Assembly: GCA_964626065.1 (NCBI GenBank)
Contig: CAZVDE010000008.1
Span: 1-52,920, forward strand
Origin: UBA3910 sp964626065
Lineage (GTDB): Bacteria > Bacillota > Limnochordia > Darwinibacteriales > Darwinibacteriaceae
Reading direction: 5' to 3'
Length of the DNA stretch: 52,920 nt
Position numbers and translations under genes: made by a program. Positions 15,203 to 22,971 of the stretch are shown here, piece by piece; position 1 is the first letter of the stretch, and each line of letters starts with the position of its first letter. The notes beneath the pieces were generated by a model. The model was not told the DNA's origin. It saw only the letters and a list, made by a program, of their open reading frames with translations, and searched no databases.

Positions 15203-18200
15203 CTACTTGTCGTCGCCGGCCATTCCTTTATAGGTCTGGTAGCGGCGGCGGACATCCGCTTCTGCTTGACTGTAAAGATCTTCCGCCTGATCCGGGAACT
15301 GCCTGGCCAGACGGGCATAGCGCCCCTGATTGGTGAGGTGGGCCCGGAATTTCTCGTAGTCCGGTTCCTTAGAATCAAGGCTAAAGGGATTCTTACCTTC
15401 CGCCTCAAGCCTGGGATCAAACCGATACAGGTTCCAGTAGCCGCACTCCACAGCTTTTTTGCTTTCTTCAACGCTCATGCTCATATCAATGCCGTGCTCA
15501 ATGCAGGGTGAATAGGCAATTATCAAAGAGGGCCCATCGTAGCTTTCCGCTTCGCGCATTGCCCTAAGCAGTTGATTGTAGCTGGCGCCCATACTTACGG
15601 AAGCAACGTAAACATAGCCGTAGGACATGGCCATTAGGCCTAGGTCTTTTTTCTTGGTCCGCTTACCGGCCGAGGCAAACTTAGCAACCGCACCGGTGGG
15701 AGTGGCCTTGGAGGCCTGGCCGCCCGTGTTGGAGTAGACTTCCGTATCCAGTACGAGTACATTCACGTCGGCACCTGAGGCCAGCACATGGTCTAGGCCG
15801 CCATAGCCGATGTCATAGGCCCAACCGTCACCGCCTATAATCCAGATCGACTTTTTGACTAGAATATCTGCGTTTTGCTCGATTGTCCGCAGTATATTCT
15901 TGACATTATCCGCTGAATTTTCGATTGCAGTCGGCAGTAGTGTTCTGATTTTTTCTGCCGCTTCCTTGCTGCCGTCCACAGTATCTTTGTTTTCTATCCA
16001 CAGTTCAAATCCTGCTTTCAGTTCAGCGGGAACCTGCTCAGAGATGGATGACATAAGGTCAGCAAGTTGAGACCGGCGGGCTTGCTGGGCCAAATTCATC
16101 CCGAAGCCGAATTCTGCGTTGTCCTCAAAAAGGGAGTTAGCCCAGCTCGGGCCGTGGCCGAATTCGTTATACGTATAGGGGCAAGTTGGCGCGCTGCCGC
16201 CGTAAATGGAGGAGCATCCGGTCGCGTTGGCAACCATCATGCGGTCTCCAAAGAGCTGAGTGGCCAGTTTGATATAAGCTGTTTCACCGCAGCCCGCACA
16301 GGCACCCGAGAACTCGAAAAGGGGCTGTTTGAACTGGCTGTTTTTGACGTTGGTCGGAGCAATATCCGCTGCCCTATTAGGCAGGTCGATGGCAAAGTCC
16401 CAATTAGCACCCTGCACTTCCGCGTGTTCCGCCAAAGGCTCCATGACAAGTGCCTTTTCTTTCGAAGGGCAGACCTGGGCGCAGACACCGCAGCCGGTGC
16501 AATCCAAAGCAGAAACCTGAATGCGGTACTGCAGTCCGTCCATGCCTCTGCCGATAGCTTTTAGGGTTGTGTACTCTTCCGGCGCGTCCTGCAGGTCTTC
16601 CTCTACAGCTAAAAAGGGCCTGATGGCTGCATGGGGGCAGACGAAGGAGCACTGGTTGCACTGGATGCAATTATCCGGGATCCACTTGGGGATATTAATG
16701 GCGATGCCCCGTTTTTCGTACTTAGTTGTACCGGTGGGCATAATGCCGTCCGGAGCAAATGAACTAACAGGGAGCAGGTCGCCCTTTTGTGCTTGCATAG
16801 GCCGGACTACATCCTGTACGAAGGCAGGTACTGCCTCAGCAGCAGCAGCGGCCTCGGATGCGTTGGCCCAGCTTTCGGGATAATCTATTTCCACAAGATG
16901 GGTTGAAGCGCTATCTACCGCCGCGTAGTTCATGTTGACAATTTTCTCGCCACGGTGGCCGTAGGAGGTAAAGATCGCCTCTTTAATATATTTGACCGCA
17001 TCCGCCGGCGGAATAACGTTGGCAATGCGGAAAAAGGCAGACTGCAGCACAGTGTTGATTCTGCCGCCCAAGCCAATTTCCCCGGCAATTTTCACAGCAT
17101 CTATATTGTAAAAACGCAGTTTTTTCTGAGCAATAGTCTTTTTCAGCGATGCGGGCAGCTCCGTCTCCATTTCCTCCACTGTCCATGGGGAGTTAAGCAG
17201 GAATACGCCACCCTCCTGAATGCCTTCCAGCATATCGTAGCGTGTTACATAGGATGGGTTATGGCAGGCCACTAAATCGGGCTGACCCACCAAGTAAGGC
17301 GCTTTAATGGGCGTGTCTCCGAAACGGAGGTGAGAGATGGTGATTCCTCCGGATTTTTTGGAGTCGTAGACAAAGAAGCCCTGTGCATACATATCTGTGT
17401 GGTCGCCAATAATCTTAATACTGTTCTGATTGGCACCCACTGTACCGTCCGAGCCCAGACCGTAAAACTTTGCACCGAAAAGATCCTCCGGGGCGATGTC
17501 CAGATGGGCGTCTACTTCAAGTGAGGTATGGGTCACATCATCAACGATACCTACCGTGAATTGGTGTTTGGGAGTTGTGCCGGTTAGGTTATCCACAACT
17601 GCCTTGGCCATGCTCGGTGTGAATTCTTTGGAACTTAAACCATAGCGTCCGCCAACGACGTGAATGTCACCGCGGCCCGCTTCGGCTAATGCGCCCTGCA
17701 CATCAAGATACAAAGGTTCGCCTAAGGCACCGGGTTCTTTGGTGCGGTCTAAAACGGCGATCCGTTTTACAGTCGCGGGAATTGCGTCCACAAAATGTTT
17801 AACTGAGAAAGGACGGTAAAGGCGTACTTTGATTAAGCCAAGTTTGGCGCCGTGCCGGTTAAGGTATTTCACCGTTTCTTCCAAAGTGTCTGTGGCGGAG
17901 CCCATGGCCACGATGACGTGTTCTGCATCAGGCGCACCGAGATAATCAAAGGGTTTATAATGACGCCCGGTCAAAGCGCCAACCTGATCCATGGCCTCAA
18001 TTACAATTTCGGGCATGGCTAAATAAAACGGGTTGGCCGCTTCGCGGTTTTGGAAGTAAATGTCGGGATTTTGGGCTGTGCCTCGCAGTTCCGGACGCTC
18101 CGGGTTGAGGCTGCGGGCCCGGAAGGCGGCAATGGCGTCCCAGTCGACTAGGCTTGCCATTTCATCGTAGTCGATGACCTCAATTTTCTGGATTTCGTGG

Positions 18201-18724
18201 GACGTTCTAAAACCATCAAAAAAGTGAACAAAGGGCACTCTGCCTTTTAAGGTTGCCAGATGGGCCACTAAAGCCAGATCCATAGTTTCCTGCACCGAGC
18301 CTGAGGCCAGCATGGCGAAACCGGTTTGGCGAGCGGCCATTACATCGGAATGATCGCCAAAAATAGAAAGGGCGTGTGCCGCGATAGAACGGGCCGAAAC
18401 GTGGAAGACGGTGGGTAAAAGCTCGCCTGAGATCTTGTACATGTTCGGAATCATCAAAAGTAGGCCCTGTGAAGCGGTGAAAGTGGAGGTGAATGCCCCG
18501 CTCACAAGAGAGCCGTGGACTGCTCCGGCGGCGCCCGCTTCGGACTGCAGTTCTGAGACTAGAACGGGCTGCCCGAAAATGTTCTTCTGCCCCTGGGCTG
18601 CCCACTCATCGCAGTATTCACCCATCACGGACGACGGAGTAATTGGATAAATCGCTGCTACGTCACTGAAGGCATAGGCCACGTGCGCGGCAGCGAAGTT
18701 TCCATTGACTGTCATTTTGCGCAT
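15203..18724 (-). CDS. nifJ: pyruvate:ferredoxin (flavodoxin) oxidoreductase
   Basis: Single-chain homodimeric PFOR (about 1173 residues) that converts pyruvate and CoA to acetyl-CoA, CO2 and reduced ferredoxin. The pyruvate site YPITPSS is near residue 25. The central 2[4Fe-4S] ferredoxin-like region has CIQCNQCSFVCP and CTGCGVCAQVCP. A CAGCGET motif adds cysteines for the third cluster, and the TPP-binding GGDGWAYDIGYGG...SNTGGQASKATP block is near residue 960. ATG 18724 fits the family N-terminus; the longer frame to 18811 lacks family similarity. A GGGGG run lies about 12 bases before the ATG. It has its own promoter with a leader of about 170 bases. Confidence 0.97.
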   Translation of the reverse strand: MRKMTVNGNFAAAHVAYAFSDVAAIYPITPSSVMGEYCDEWAAQGQKNIFGQPVLVSELQSEAGAAGAVHGSLVSGAFTSTFTASQGLLLMIPNMYKISGELLPTVFHVSARSIAAHALSIFGDHSDVMAARQTGFAMLASGSVQETMDLALVAHLATLKGRVPFVHFFDGFRTSHEIQKIEVIDYDEMASLVDWDAIAAFRARSLNPERPELRGTAQNPDIYFQNREAANPFYLAMPEIVIEAMDQVGALTGRHYKPFDYLGAPDAEHVIVAMGSATDTLEETVKYLNRHGAKLGLIKVRLYRPFSVKHFVDAIPATVKRIAVLDRTKEPGALGEPLYLDVQGALAEAGRGDIHVVGGRYGLSSKEFTPSMAKAVVDNLTGTTPKHQFTVGIVDDVTHTSLEVDAHLDIAPEDLFGAKFYGLGSDGTVGANQNSIKIIGDHTDMYAQGFFVYDSKKSGGITISHLRFGDTPIKAPYLVGQPDLVACHNPSYVTRYDMLEGIQEGGVFLLNSPWTVEEMETELPASLKKTIAQKKLRFYNIDAVKIAGEIGLGGRINTVLQSAFFRIANVIPPADAVKYIKEAIFTSYGHRGEKIVNMNYAAVDSASTHLVEIDYPESWANASEAAAAAEAVPAFVQDVVRPMQAQKGDLLPVSSFAPDGIMPTGTTKYEKRGIAINIPKWIPDNCIQCNQCSFVCPHAAIRPFLAVEEDLQDAPEEYTTLKAIGRGMDGLQYRIQVSALDCTGCGVCAQVCPSKEKALVMEPLAEHAEVQGANWDFAIDLPNRAADIAPTNVKNSQFKQPLFEFSGACAGCGETAYIKLATQLFGDRMMVANATGCSSIYGGSAPTCPYTYNEFGHGPSWANSLFEDNAEFGFGMNLAQQARRSQLADLMSSISEQVPAELKAGFELWIENKDTVDGSKEAAEKIRTLLPTAIENSADNVKNILRTIEQNADILVKKSIWIIGGDGWAYDIGYGGLDHVLASGADVNVLVLDTEVYSNTGGQASKATPTGAVAKFASAGKRTKKKDLGLMAMSYGYVYVASVSMGASYNQLLRAMREAESYDGPSLIIAYSPCIEHGIDMSMSVEESKKAVECGYWNLYRFDPRLEAEGKNPFSLDSKEPDYEKFRAHLTNQGRYARLARQFPDQAEDLYSQAEADVRRRYQTYKGMAGDDK

Positions 18725-18826
18725 AAGTAAACTGTTCCCCCTTGGTTTATAAATATTGAAAATCGGCCTGCGAAATAAAGACTTACCCCCGGAGCGCTCT
18801 TCGGGCCACATCTTTTACGGCGCGTC

Positions 18827-18842
18827 TGTGACAGCACTCACA
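18827..18842. promoter_or_regulatory. TGTGA-N6-TCACA palindromic operator in the PFOR leader
   Basis: TGTGACAGCACTCACA is a perfect TGTGA-N6-TCACA palindrome. On the minus strand TTGTGA...TCACAG also fits the outer arms of the Rex box. It lies roughly 50-65 bases downstream of the predicted PFOR start point, a position suited to repression. Candidates are a Rex-type NADH sensor or a CRP/FNR-family protein. Confidence 0.5.
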
Positions 18843-18862
18843 AGGTCAGGCATGTTTTCTTG

Positions 18863-18893
18863 GGAATCACTTCTCTATTAGTAAATTGATTCC
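18863..18893 (-). promoter_or_regulatory. inverted repeat at the start of the PFOR leader
   Basis: GGAATCA (18863-18869) and TGATTCC (18887-18893) flank 17 bases, right at the predicted transcription start. It could be a leader hairpin or an operator. No regulator is recognised. Confidence 0.35.
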
Positions 18894-18899
18894 TTCCCA

Positions 18900-18929
18900 A
18901 TTATATACCTTTATTCCGTTTAAGGTCAA
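18900..18929 (-). promoter_or_regulatory. promoter of the PFOR gene
   Basis: Reading minus, TTGACC (18929-18924) and TATAAT (18905-18900) are separated by 18 bases, giving transcription start near 18893 and a leader of about 170 bases. Confidence 0.65.
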
Positions 18930-18967
18930 ATAAAACGGGCCTTACGGGGGAACGGTTTACGCTAGAT

Positions 18968-20302
18968 TTACTCCAAGTAAAAGGCTGCGGTTTTCGTTAA
19001 TAAAAAGCAAAGAATAACACCAAGGATGGTGGGCAGTAGGGCCGCGTAAAGGGTCCATCTCCAGCTGTTCGTTTCTCGTTTTATAGTGTATAGTGTTGTG
19101 GCGCAGGGCCAGTGAAAGAGCGAAAAGACAATGAAGTTCAGTGCCGTAAGCCAACTCCAGCCCTTGAGGAGGAGCAATTCTCGGATAGCGGCAGTGCCTT
19201 CAAACTGCACCAATGATCCTTCAGATAGGTAACCCATGAGCATGATCGGTATTACGATTTCGTTGGCGGGCAATCCCAGGATAAAAGCAAGCACGATCAC
19301 CCCATCCAGTCCGATTGCTTTGGCCAACGGCTCAAACCAGCCGGCGCAGTGGGCGAACAATGTGGCGCCGTGAACTGTTACGTTAGCAAGCACCCAGGTG
19401 ATTAGGCCCGCGGGTGCCGCCACAATCATCGCCCTGAGCAGCACCGGGAAAGTGCGGTCCAGGAAGGAACGGACTATAACGGTGCCCGCCCGTGGCCGGC
19501 GGTAGGGGGGAAGCTCCAGGCAGAAAAACGAGGCCTCACCCTTAAGCAGTGTGGCGCTCAAAAGGCGCGCAGCGAAGAAGGTAGCCAGCAGGGCCAAGAA
19601 TAAGGCTGCGGCTACTGTGAGGGTTACCCACAGCCCCTTACCCGGATGGGGGGCGGTGAAATTGACCAGCACGGTACCGATGATGATCAAAAAAGGAAAG
19701 CGGCCGTTGCAGGGGATTAGGCTGTTAGTTAAAATGGCGATCAGCCTCTCACGCGGTGAGTTGATGATGCGGGCGGCAATGACACCGGCGGCATTGCAGC
19801 CAAAACCCATAGCCATTGTGAGGGCTTGCTTACCATGTGCCCCGGCTTTGCGGAACAGGTGATCAAGGTTAAAGGCGATTCGGGGCAGAAAGCCCAGATC
19901 CTCCAAATATGTGAAGAGCGGGAAAAAAATAGCCATGGGTGGCAGCATAACTGAGATTACCCAGGTTAGACCGCGAAAGGCCCCTAGAATGAGGGCCCCA
20001 TGGAGCCAGGCGGGCAGGCCAATTTTTGCTGAAAGCGTTGTTAGGTGATTTTCCAAGTGAAAAAAGGTTTGGGCCAGAAAGCCGGAGGGCAAATCAGCAC
20101 CGTAAATGGTCAGCCACAAGATAGCCGCGAAAAGAATCAGCATCAGGGGAAAACCTAGTGTCCTTGAAGTGATGATTCTATCCAAACGTCCATTATGTTT
20201 GCCCGGGGCGGCACCGCCCGTGAGTACGGCGGCAGCGATTTCTTCTGCTCTGGCATAGGTGGAGGCCGCGACAATGTCTGTAATTTCAGGCATATCCGTC
20301 AT
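18968..20302 (-). CDS. feoB: FeoB membrane (Gate/nucleoside-recognition) subunit, separate from the GTPase
   Basis: The transport part of FeoB as its own 444-residue protein. Two Gate repeats are visible: GFGCNAAGVIAARII...SLIPCNGRFPF and GLPANEIVIPIMLMGY, with conserved Cys and Asn typical of the Fe(II) path. About nine to ten hydrophobic helices follow. The longer frame reaches 20365, but the GTPase gene's CTATGA end gives an ATGA overlap (ATG 20302-20300) after GAGGAGCGG, so the two are translationally coupled. It completes the ferrous iron uptake system with feoA and the G-protein gene. Confidence 0.88.
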   Translation of the reverse strand: MTDMPEITDIVAASTYARAEEIAAAVLTGGAAPGKHNGRLDRIITSRTLGFPLMLILFAAILWLTIYGADLPSGFLAQTFFHLENHLTTLSAKIGLPAWLHGALILGAFRGLTWVISVMLPPMAIFFPLFTYLEDLGFLPRIAFNLDHLFRKAGAHGKQALTMAMGFGCNAAGVIAARIINSPRERLIAILTNSLIPCNGRFPFLIIIGTVLVNFTAPHPGKGLWVTLTVAAALFLALLATFFAARLLSATLLKGEASFFCLELPPYRRPRAGTVIVRSFLDRTFPVLLRAMIVAAPAGLITWVLANVTVHGATLFAHCAGWFEPLAKAIGLDGVIVLAFILGLPANEIVIPIMLMGYLSEGSLVQFEGTAAIRELLLLKGWSWLTALNFIVFSLFHWPCATTLYTIKRETNSWRWTLYAALLPTILGVILCFLLTKTAAFYLE

Positions 20303-20970
20303 AGTCCGCTCCTCATTTTTTCCAGAAGCGACACGTCCCCGGCGAGAAGCCGCAAAGCGAGCCATCGTTTACTGTGGCCGGCGGGTAGATCATGTAGGCG
20401 GGGCAGCAGCGCTTCAATTCGGTTTTCAATATAGGGCGGGTAGCACGCTGTGCGTGGTGTGGGGCGAAGCAAGCCTGTGGCTACCTGCATGATGGTATCT
20501 TTCAACCGCGGTATTCCTTCACCGGTTGCGGCAGCGGTTGGGATAACGGGTAGGCCGAGTTCGGCCTCCAGGCGAATTAGATCTATTTGTAAGTGCAGCC
20601 TTCTGGCTTCATCCATAAGATTTAAGCAGAGGAGCGGTTTAGCGGTGATTTCGCTGATCTGCAGCACAAGATGGAGGTTGCGTTCTAACGCTGTGGCATC
20701 CGCCACGATTACTGTAACCGCCGGCTCGGCAAGAAAGATAAAATCCCGTGTGATCTCTTCTTCCGGTGAATCGGCTAACAGAGAATAGGCCCCGGGCAAA
20801 TCAACCAGCTCAAAGCGGAATCCGCCGTGATTAAAGCGGCCCCGTGCTAGGCGGACGGTCTTGCCGGCCCAGTTTCCGGTGTGCTGTCTTAAACCGGTGA
20901 GCGCGTTGAAGATGGTGCTTTTGCCCGTATTTGGATTGCCGGCAAGCGCGATGATATAATCAGCAGACAT
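20299..20970 (-). CDS. feoB: FeoB small GTPase-domain subunit
   Basis: The N-terminal G domain of FeoB as a free 223-residue protein: G1 GNPNTGKST, the Thr-containing NWAGKTV switch I, G3 VDLPGAYSL, G4 LNLMD and a G5-like TAAATGEG. A C-terminal helical part corresponds to the guanine dissociation inhibitor region. GAGGA is nine bases before ATG 20970, favouring it over ATG 20979. It lies 12 bases after feoA and overlaps the membrane subunit by ATGA. Separate FeoB G and membrane genes occur in several Firmicute lineages, so this is a real gene structure, not a frameshift. Confidence 0.88.
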   Translation of the reverse strand: MSADYIIALAGNPNTGKSTIFNALTGLRQHTGNWAGKTVRLARGRFNHGGFRFELVDLPGAYSLLADSPEEEITRDFIFLAEPAVTVIVADATALERNLHLVLQISEITAKPLLCLNLMDEARRLHLQIDLIRLEAELGLPVIPTAAATGEGIPRLKDTIMQVATGLLRPTPRTACYPPYIENRIEALLPRLHDLPAGHSKRWLALRLLAGDVSLLEKMRSGL

Positions 20971-20982
20971 GGTTATCATTCC

Positions 20983-21204
20983 TCATTTACGAAGTTTGAT
21001 CAGGCGCGCCGTATCAAGCCGCAGCGCGATGACTGCCCCTCTAATAAGGTAGGCAACCGGGTTACCCCCGGGATTGGAAAAAAGCATTTTGATTTTAGTG
21101 CCGGGCACCAGGCCTAGATCAAGCAGACGCTGCCGCTGGGCGCCTTCGGCTGAAATAGTCTTTACCGTGCCCCATTCGTTGATTTTTAAATCGGCAAGCA
21201 GCAT
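20983..21204 (-). CDS. feoA: ferrous iron transport protein FeoA
   Basis: A 73-residue SH3-like protein that helps FeoB. It has the FeoA pattern: LADLKINEWGTVKTI start, RLLDLGLVPGTKIKML middle and ALRLDTARLI end. ATG 21204 follows AGGGGGG; the longer frame starts at 21228. First gene of the feoA-feoB(G)-feoB(M) operon. I saw no clear Fur or DtxR box upstream. Confidence 0.93.
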   Translation of the reverse strand: MLLADLKINEWGTVKTISAEGAQRQRLLDLGLVPGTKIKMLFSNPGGNPVAYLIRGAVIALRLDTARLIKLRK

Positions 21205-21353
21205 CAAACCCCCCCTAGGGCCGTTCATGAGTTTCTTTTACTAGCTTATGAATCCTATCGAATTCGGTGCTTGAACGGGGGCGTTGAATAAAAACGAAAG
21301 GGTTTTTGCTCTGCGGTCAGAATATATAAAAGATACGCTGAGGGGGGAAAGGG

Positions 21354-21977
21354 ATGGATCTAGCCGCTATTCGGCACAAGGCCCGAGAATTGATGGGCGA
21401 AAGATTATCGCATCCGTACCGTGAGCCGGGTTATATTTTCGCCCATGGCCAAAGGGTAGGGCGAATTGCCCTGCAGCTTAGAGAGTTAATCTACCCGGGC
21501 CGGAACCAAGATGACGCGGTTATTTTGGTGGGTTCTTGGTTTCACGATGTGGGCAAAGGGATCGAACCCCATTGGGAATACGGCGCCATTCTCGCTCGGA
21601 AGGCTCTGCGCGATTACTGCCCGCCCGCTCAGTTGGGGCAAATAGTGGAAATAGTGGGGAATCATACGCTGCGTAAACAAAAATCGTTTCCCGCCTATGT
21701 TCAACTAGTACAGGACAGCGACATACTCGATCATTTCGGCAGTCAGGAGATTTGGCTTAATTTTACCCGTGCGGCCCGCTCTCAAGGGGGCTTAGAGAAA
21801 TCTTTAGAGTTTTATGAGGAACGCTATCGGGCCAATGTGTCCCGGGTGAGAAAACTGTTGAACTACGGGGAATCGGTGGCATACTTTGATGAAAAAGATC
21901 GCTTTGTGCGGGAGTTTGTGGGTCGTTTTCGCCGCGAGGCGGGGGGTGGGCTAATAGCCGCAAAAGGAAAAGGCTGA
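21354..21977 (+). CDS. HD-domain phosphohydrolase
   Basis: Metal-dependent HD-superfamily hydrolase of 207 residues. The ligands appear in order: His in FAHGQRVGRIA, the HD pair in SWFHDVGKGI, a later His in VGNHTLRKQ and Asp in VQDSDILDHFG. Substrate unknown; relatives act on nucleotides and signalling molecules. Start at ATG 21354 with a GGGGGGAAAGG run close upstream. Its stop codon lies inside the hairpin that ends the converging veg transcript. Confidence 0.8.
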   Translation: MDLAAIRHKARELMGERLSHPYREPGYIFAHGQRVGRIALQLRELIYPGRNQDDAVILVGSWFHDVGKGIEPHWEYGAILARKALRDYCPPAQLGQIVEIVGNHTLRKQKSFPAYVQLVQDSDILDHFGSQEIWLNFTRAARSQGGLEKSLEFYEERYRANVSRVRKLLNYGESVAYFDEKDRFVREFVGRFRREAGGGLIAAKGKG

Positions 21978-21998
21978 GGCAAACGCCTCAGCCTTTCC
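21966..21998 (-). terminator. terminator of the orphan-veg transcript
   Basis: GGAAAAGGCTGAGGC and GCCTCAGCCTTTCC form a stem of about 14 bp with an AAAC loop. On the minus strand TTTTCCTTTT follows, so it works best for veg. It overlaps the HD gene's stop codon. Confidence 0.8.
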
Positions 21999-22024
21999 GT
22001 GGGAGGAAAATTAGTTGACACGCA

Positions 22025-22288
22025 CTAATGGGCGCCAACTCGCTTGTTGTCTATTGTAATTTCTACGTTCTCAGTGAGAATATCAGCATAGGTGTAGGAT
22101 CGACGGCGGACGGCATTGGTCTTATCTAGATTCACCACGAACAGCCGAGGGTATGTTTCTACCAGGATTCCCTCTGTTTCCAGGAAACGACGACGCCCTT
22201 TGTTGGCACGAATGGAAACCTTTTTACCGAGATTGGATTCTAAGTCATGTTTGATATCCTCAATGGTAGTCTGTTTTTCTACTGCCAC
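22025..22288 (-). CDS. veg: Veg protein
   Basis: An 87-residue Firmicute-specific protein. It matches Veg in the order IEDIKHDLESNLGKKV, ANKGRRRFLETEGILVETYP, FVVNLD and SYTYADILTENVEI. In Bacillus, Veg stimulates biofilm formation and is expressed at high level; its biochemical role is unsettled. AAAGGAG touches the TTG at 22297, but GTG 22288 has normal spacing, so the protein starts MAVEKQTT. It lies about 24 bases after the orphan beta-rich gene and so is probably under the same c-di-AMP riboswitch. Confidence 0.93.
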   Translation of the reverse strand: MAVEKQTTIEDIKHDLESNLGKKVSIRANKGRRRFLETEGILVETYPRLFVVNLDKTNAVRRRSYTYADILTENVEITIDNKRVGAH

Positions 22289-22312
22289 GACAGTCAACTC
22301 CTTTAGTAAGTT

Positions 22313-22633
22313 TTAATTAATTGCGAGCTTGTTGTTGGTGAGGTAGCACACATCGTAAACGGTTTCTAAACCGGCATAAATCATAAACTGGTGTGTGCGT
22401 GTGTTGCCCGGCTTGGGGTCGGGCAGCTCTAAACCAACCAGATGGTAATTTCCCGGTTTGAGCCCGGTAACGGTGTATGTTTTTTTCTCCCCGTAGGCCA
22501 ATTCGCCGTGGAAGGAATGGAGGATAGTGCCCGGGTCGCAAACGCGGAATAAAACAAATCGATATCTGCCCGTAAAATCTGCTGCATTCAAATGGCTGTT
22601 GTAAAACGTAACGACTAACGTTCCGGCCGCCAT
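22313..22633 (-). CDS. uncharacterised beta-rich protein behind a c-di-AMP riboswitch
   Basis: 106 residues with no signal peptide or membrane segment. The pattern is strand-rich: TLVVTFYNSHL, YRFVLFRV, KKTYTVTGLKPGNYHLVGLEL and HQFMIYAGLETVYDVCYL, like a small prealbumin- or immunoglobulin-type sandwich with a GLKPGxYxL turn. I do not recognise a family. ATG 22633 follows TGGGGTGA; the longer frame to 22675 lacks a better site. It is the first gene after the riboswitch and is followed by veg. Function unknown; the riboswitch suggests a role in cell wall or osmotic homeostasis. Confidence 0.7.
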   Translation of the reverse strand: MAAGTLVVTFYNSHLNAADFTGRYRFVLFRVCDPGTILHSFHGELAYGEKKTYTVTGLKPGNYHLVGLELPDPKPGNTRTHQFMIYAGLETVYDVCYLTNNKLAIN

Positions 22634-22689
22634 TGATTCACCCCATTTTCTTAGCTTTAGATTATGTTTTCGCACACTCGAATCCTAAG

Positions 22690-22862
22690 CTCAAAAAAAG
22701 CGTCTGAACGATTAGTATCGTCACACGCTTGGCGTACTCCTACGAGGTTAGCTGACGGGTTAGGGCACCCAAGTTTGCCCTTCCTGCGGCGCAGGATTCA
22801 CCCCAATTTATCGGGTCCCCCGTTGTCATGAAACATGATATTCGGAGATCTTGGCATTATTA
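22690..22862 (-). promoter_or_regulatory. c-di-AMP (ydaO/yuaA-type) riboswitch with terminator
   Basis: Reading minus, the leader holds the conserved ydaO blocks in order: CGGGGGACCCG, TTGGGGTGAATCC, AGGGCAAAC and CCCGTCAGCTAACCTCGTAGG. A CTCC/GGAG pairing closes the aptamer at about 22850/22740. Right after it AAGCGT...ACGCTT forms a long hairpin (22699-22730) followed by seven T (22693-22699), a classical transcription terminator platform. For known members, c-di-AMP binding turns expression off. It controls the orphan beta-rich gene and probably veg. Confidence 0.9.
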
Positions 22863-22886
22863 TTTCAGATGAATCGATTCGCTTAT

Positions 22887-22916
22887 AGTATACCATGTAA
22901 CTAAGTAAAGAGTCAA
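22887..22916 (-). promoter_or_regulatory. promoter of the riboswitch transcript
   Basis: Reading minus, TTGACT (22916-22911), an 18-base spacer and TATACT (22892-22887). The rest of the gap to trkA at 22972 holds nothing else I can name. Opposite-strand signals for trkA were not clear. Confidence 0.65.
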
Positions 22917-22971
22917 GCCAAAAACGGGAGAAAAATGAAGGAAGTTTACCTAGATGGGGTAGGTGAGGTTA

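Noticed and set aside
18725..18811. N-terminal extension of PFOR
   Set aside because: The extra 29 codons have no family similarity and include the leader's likely RBS region.
21205..21300. Fur or DtxR box before feoA
   Set aside because: Searched by eye for GATAATGATTATC-like and DtxR-like repeats; no convincing match.
22690..22862. Riboswitch controlling trkA
   Set aside because: All conserved blocks and the terminator T-run read on the minus strand, away from trkA.
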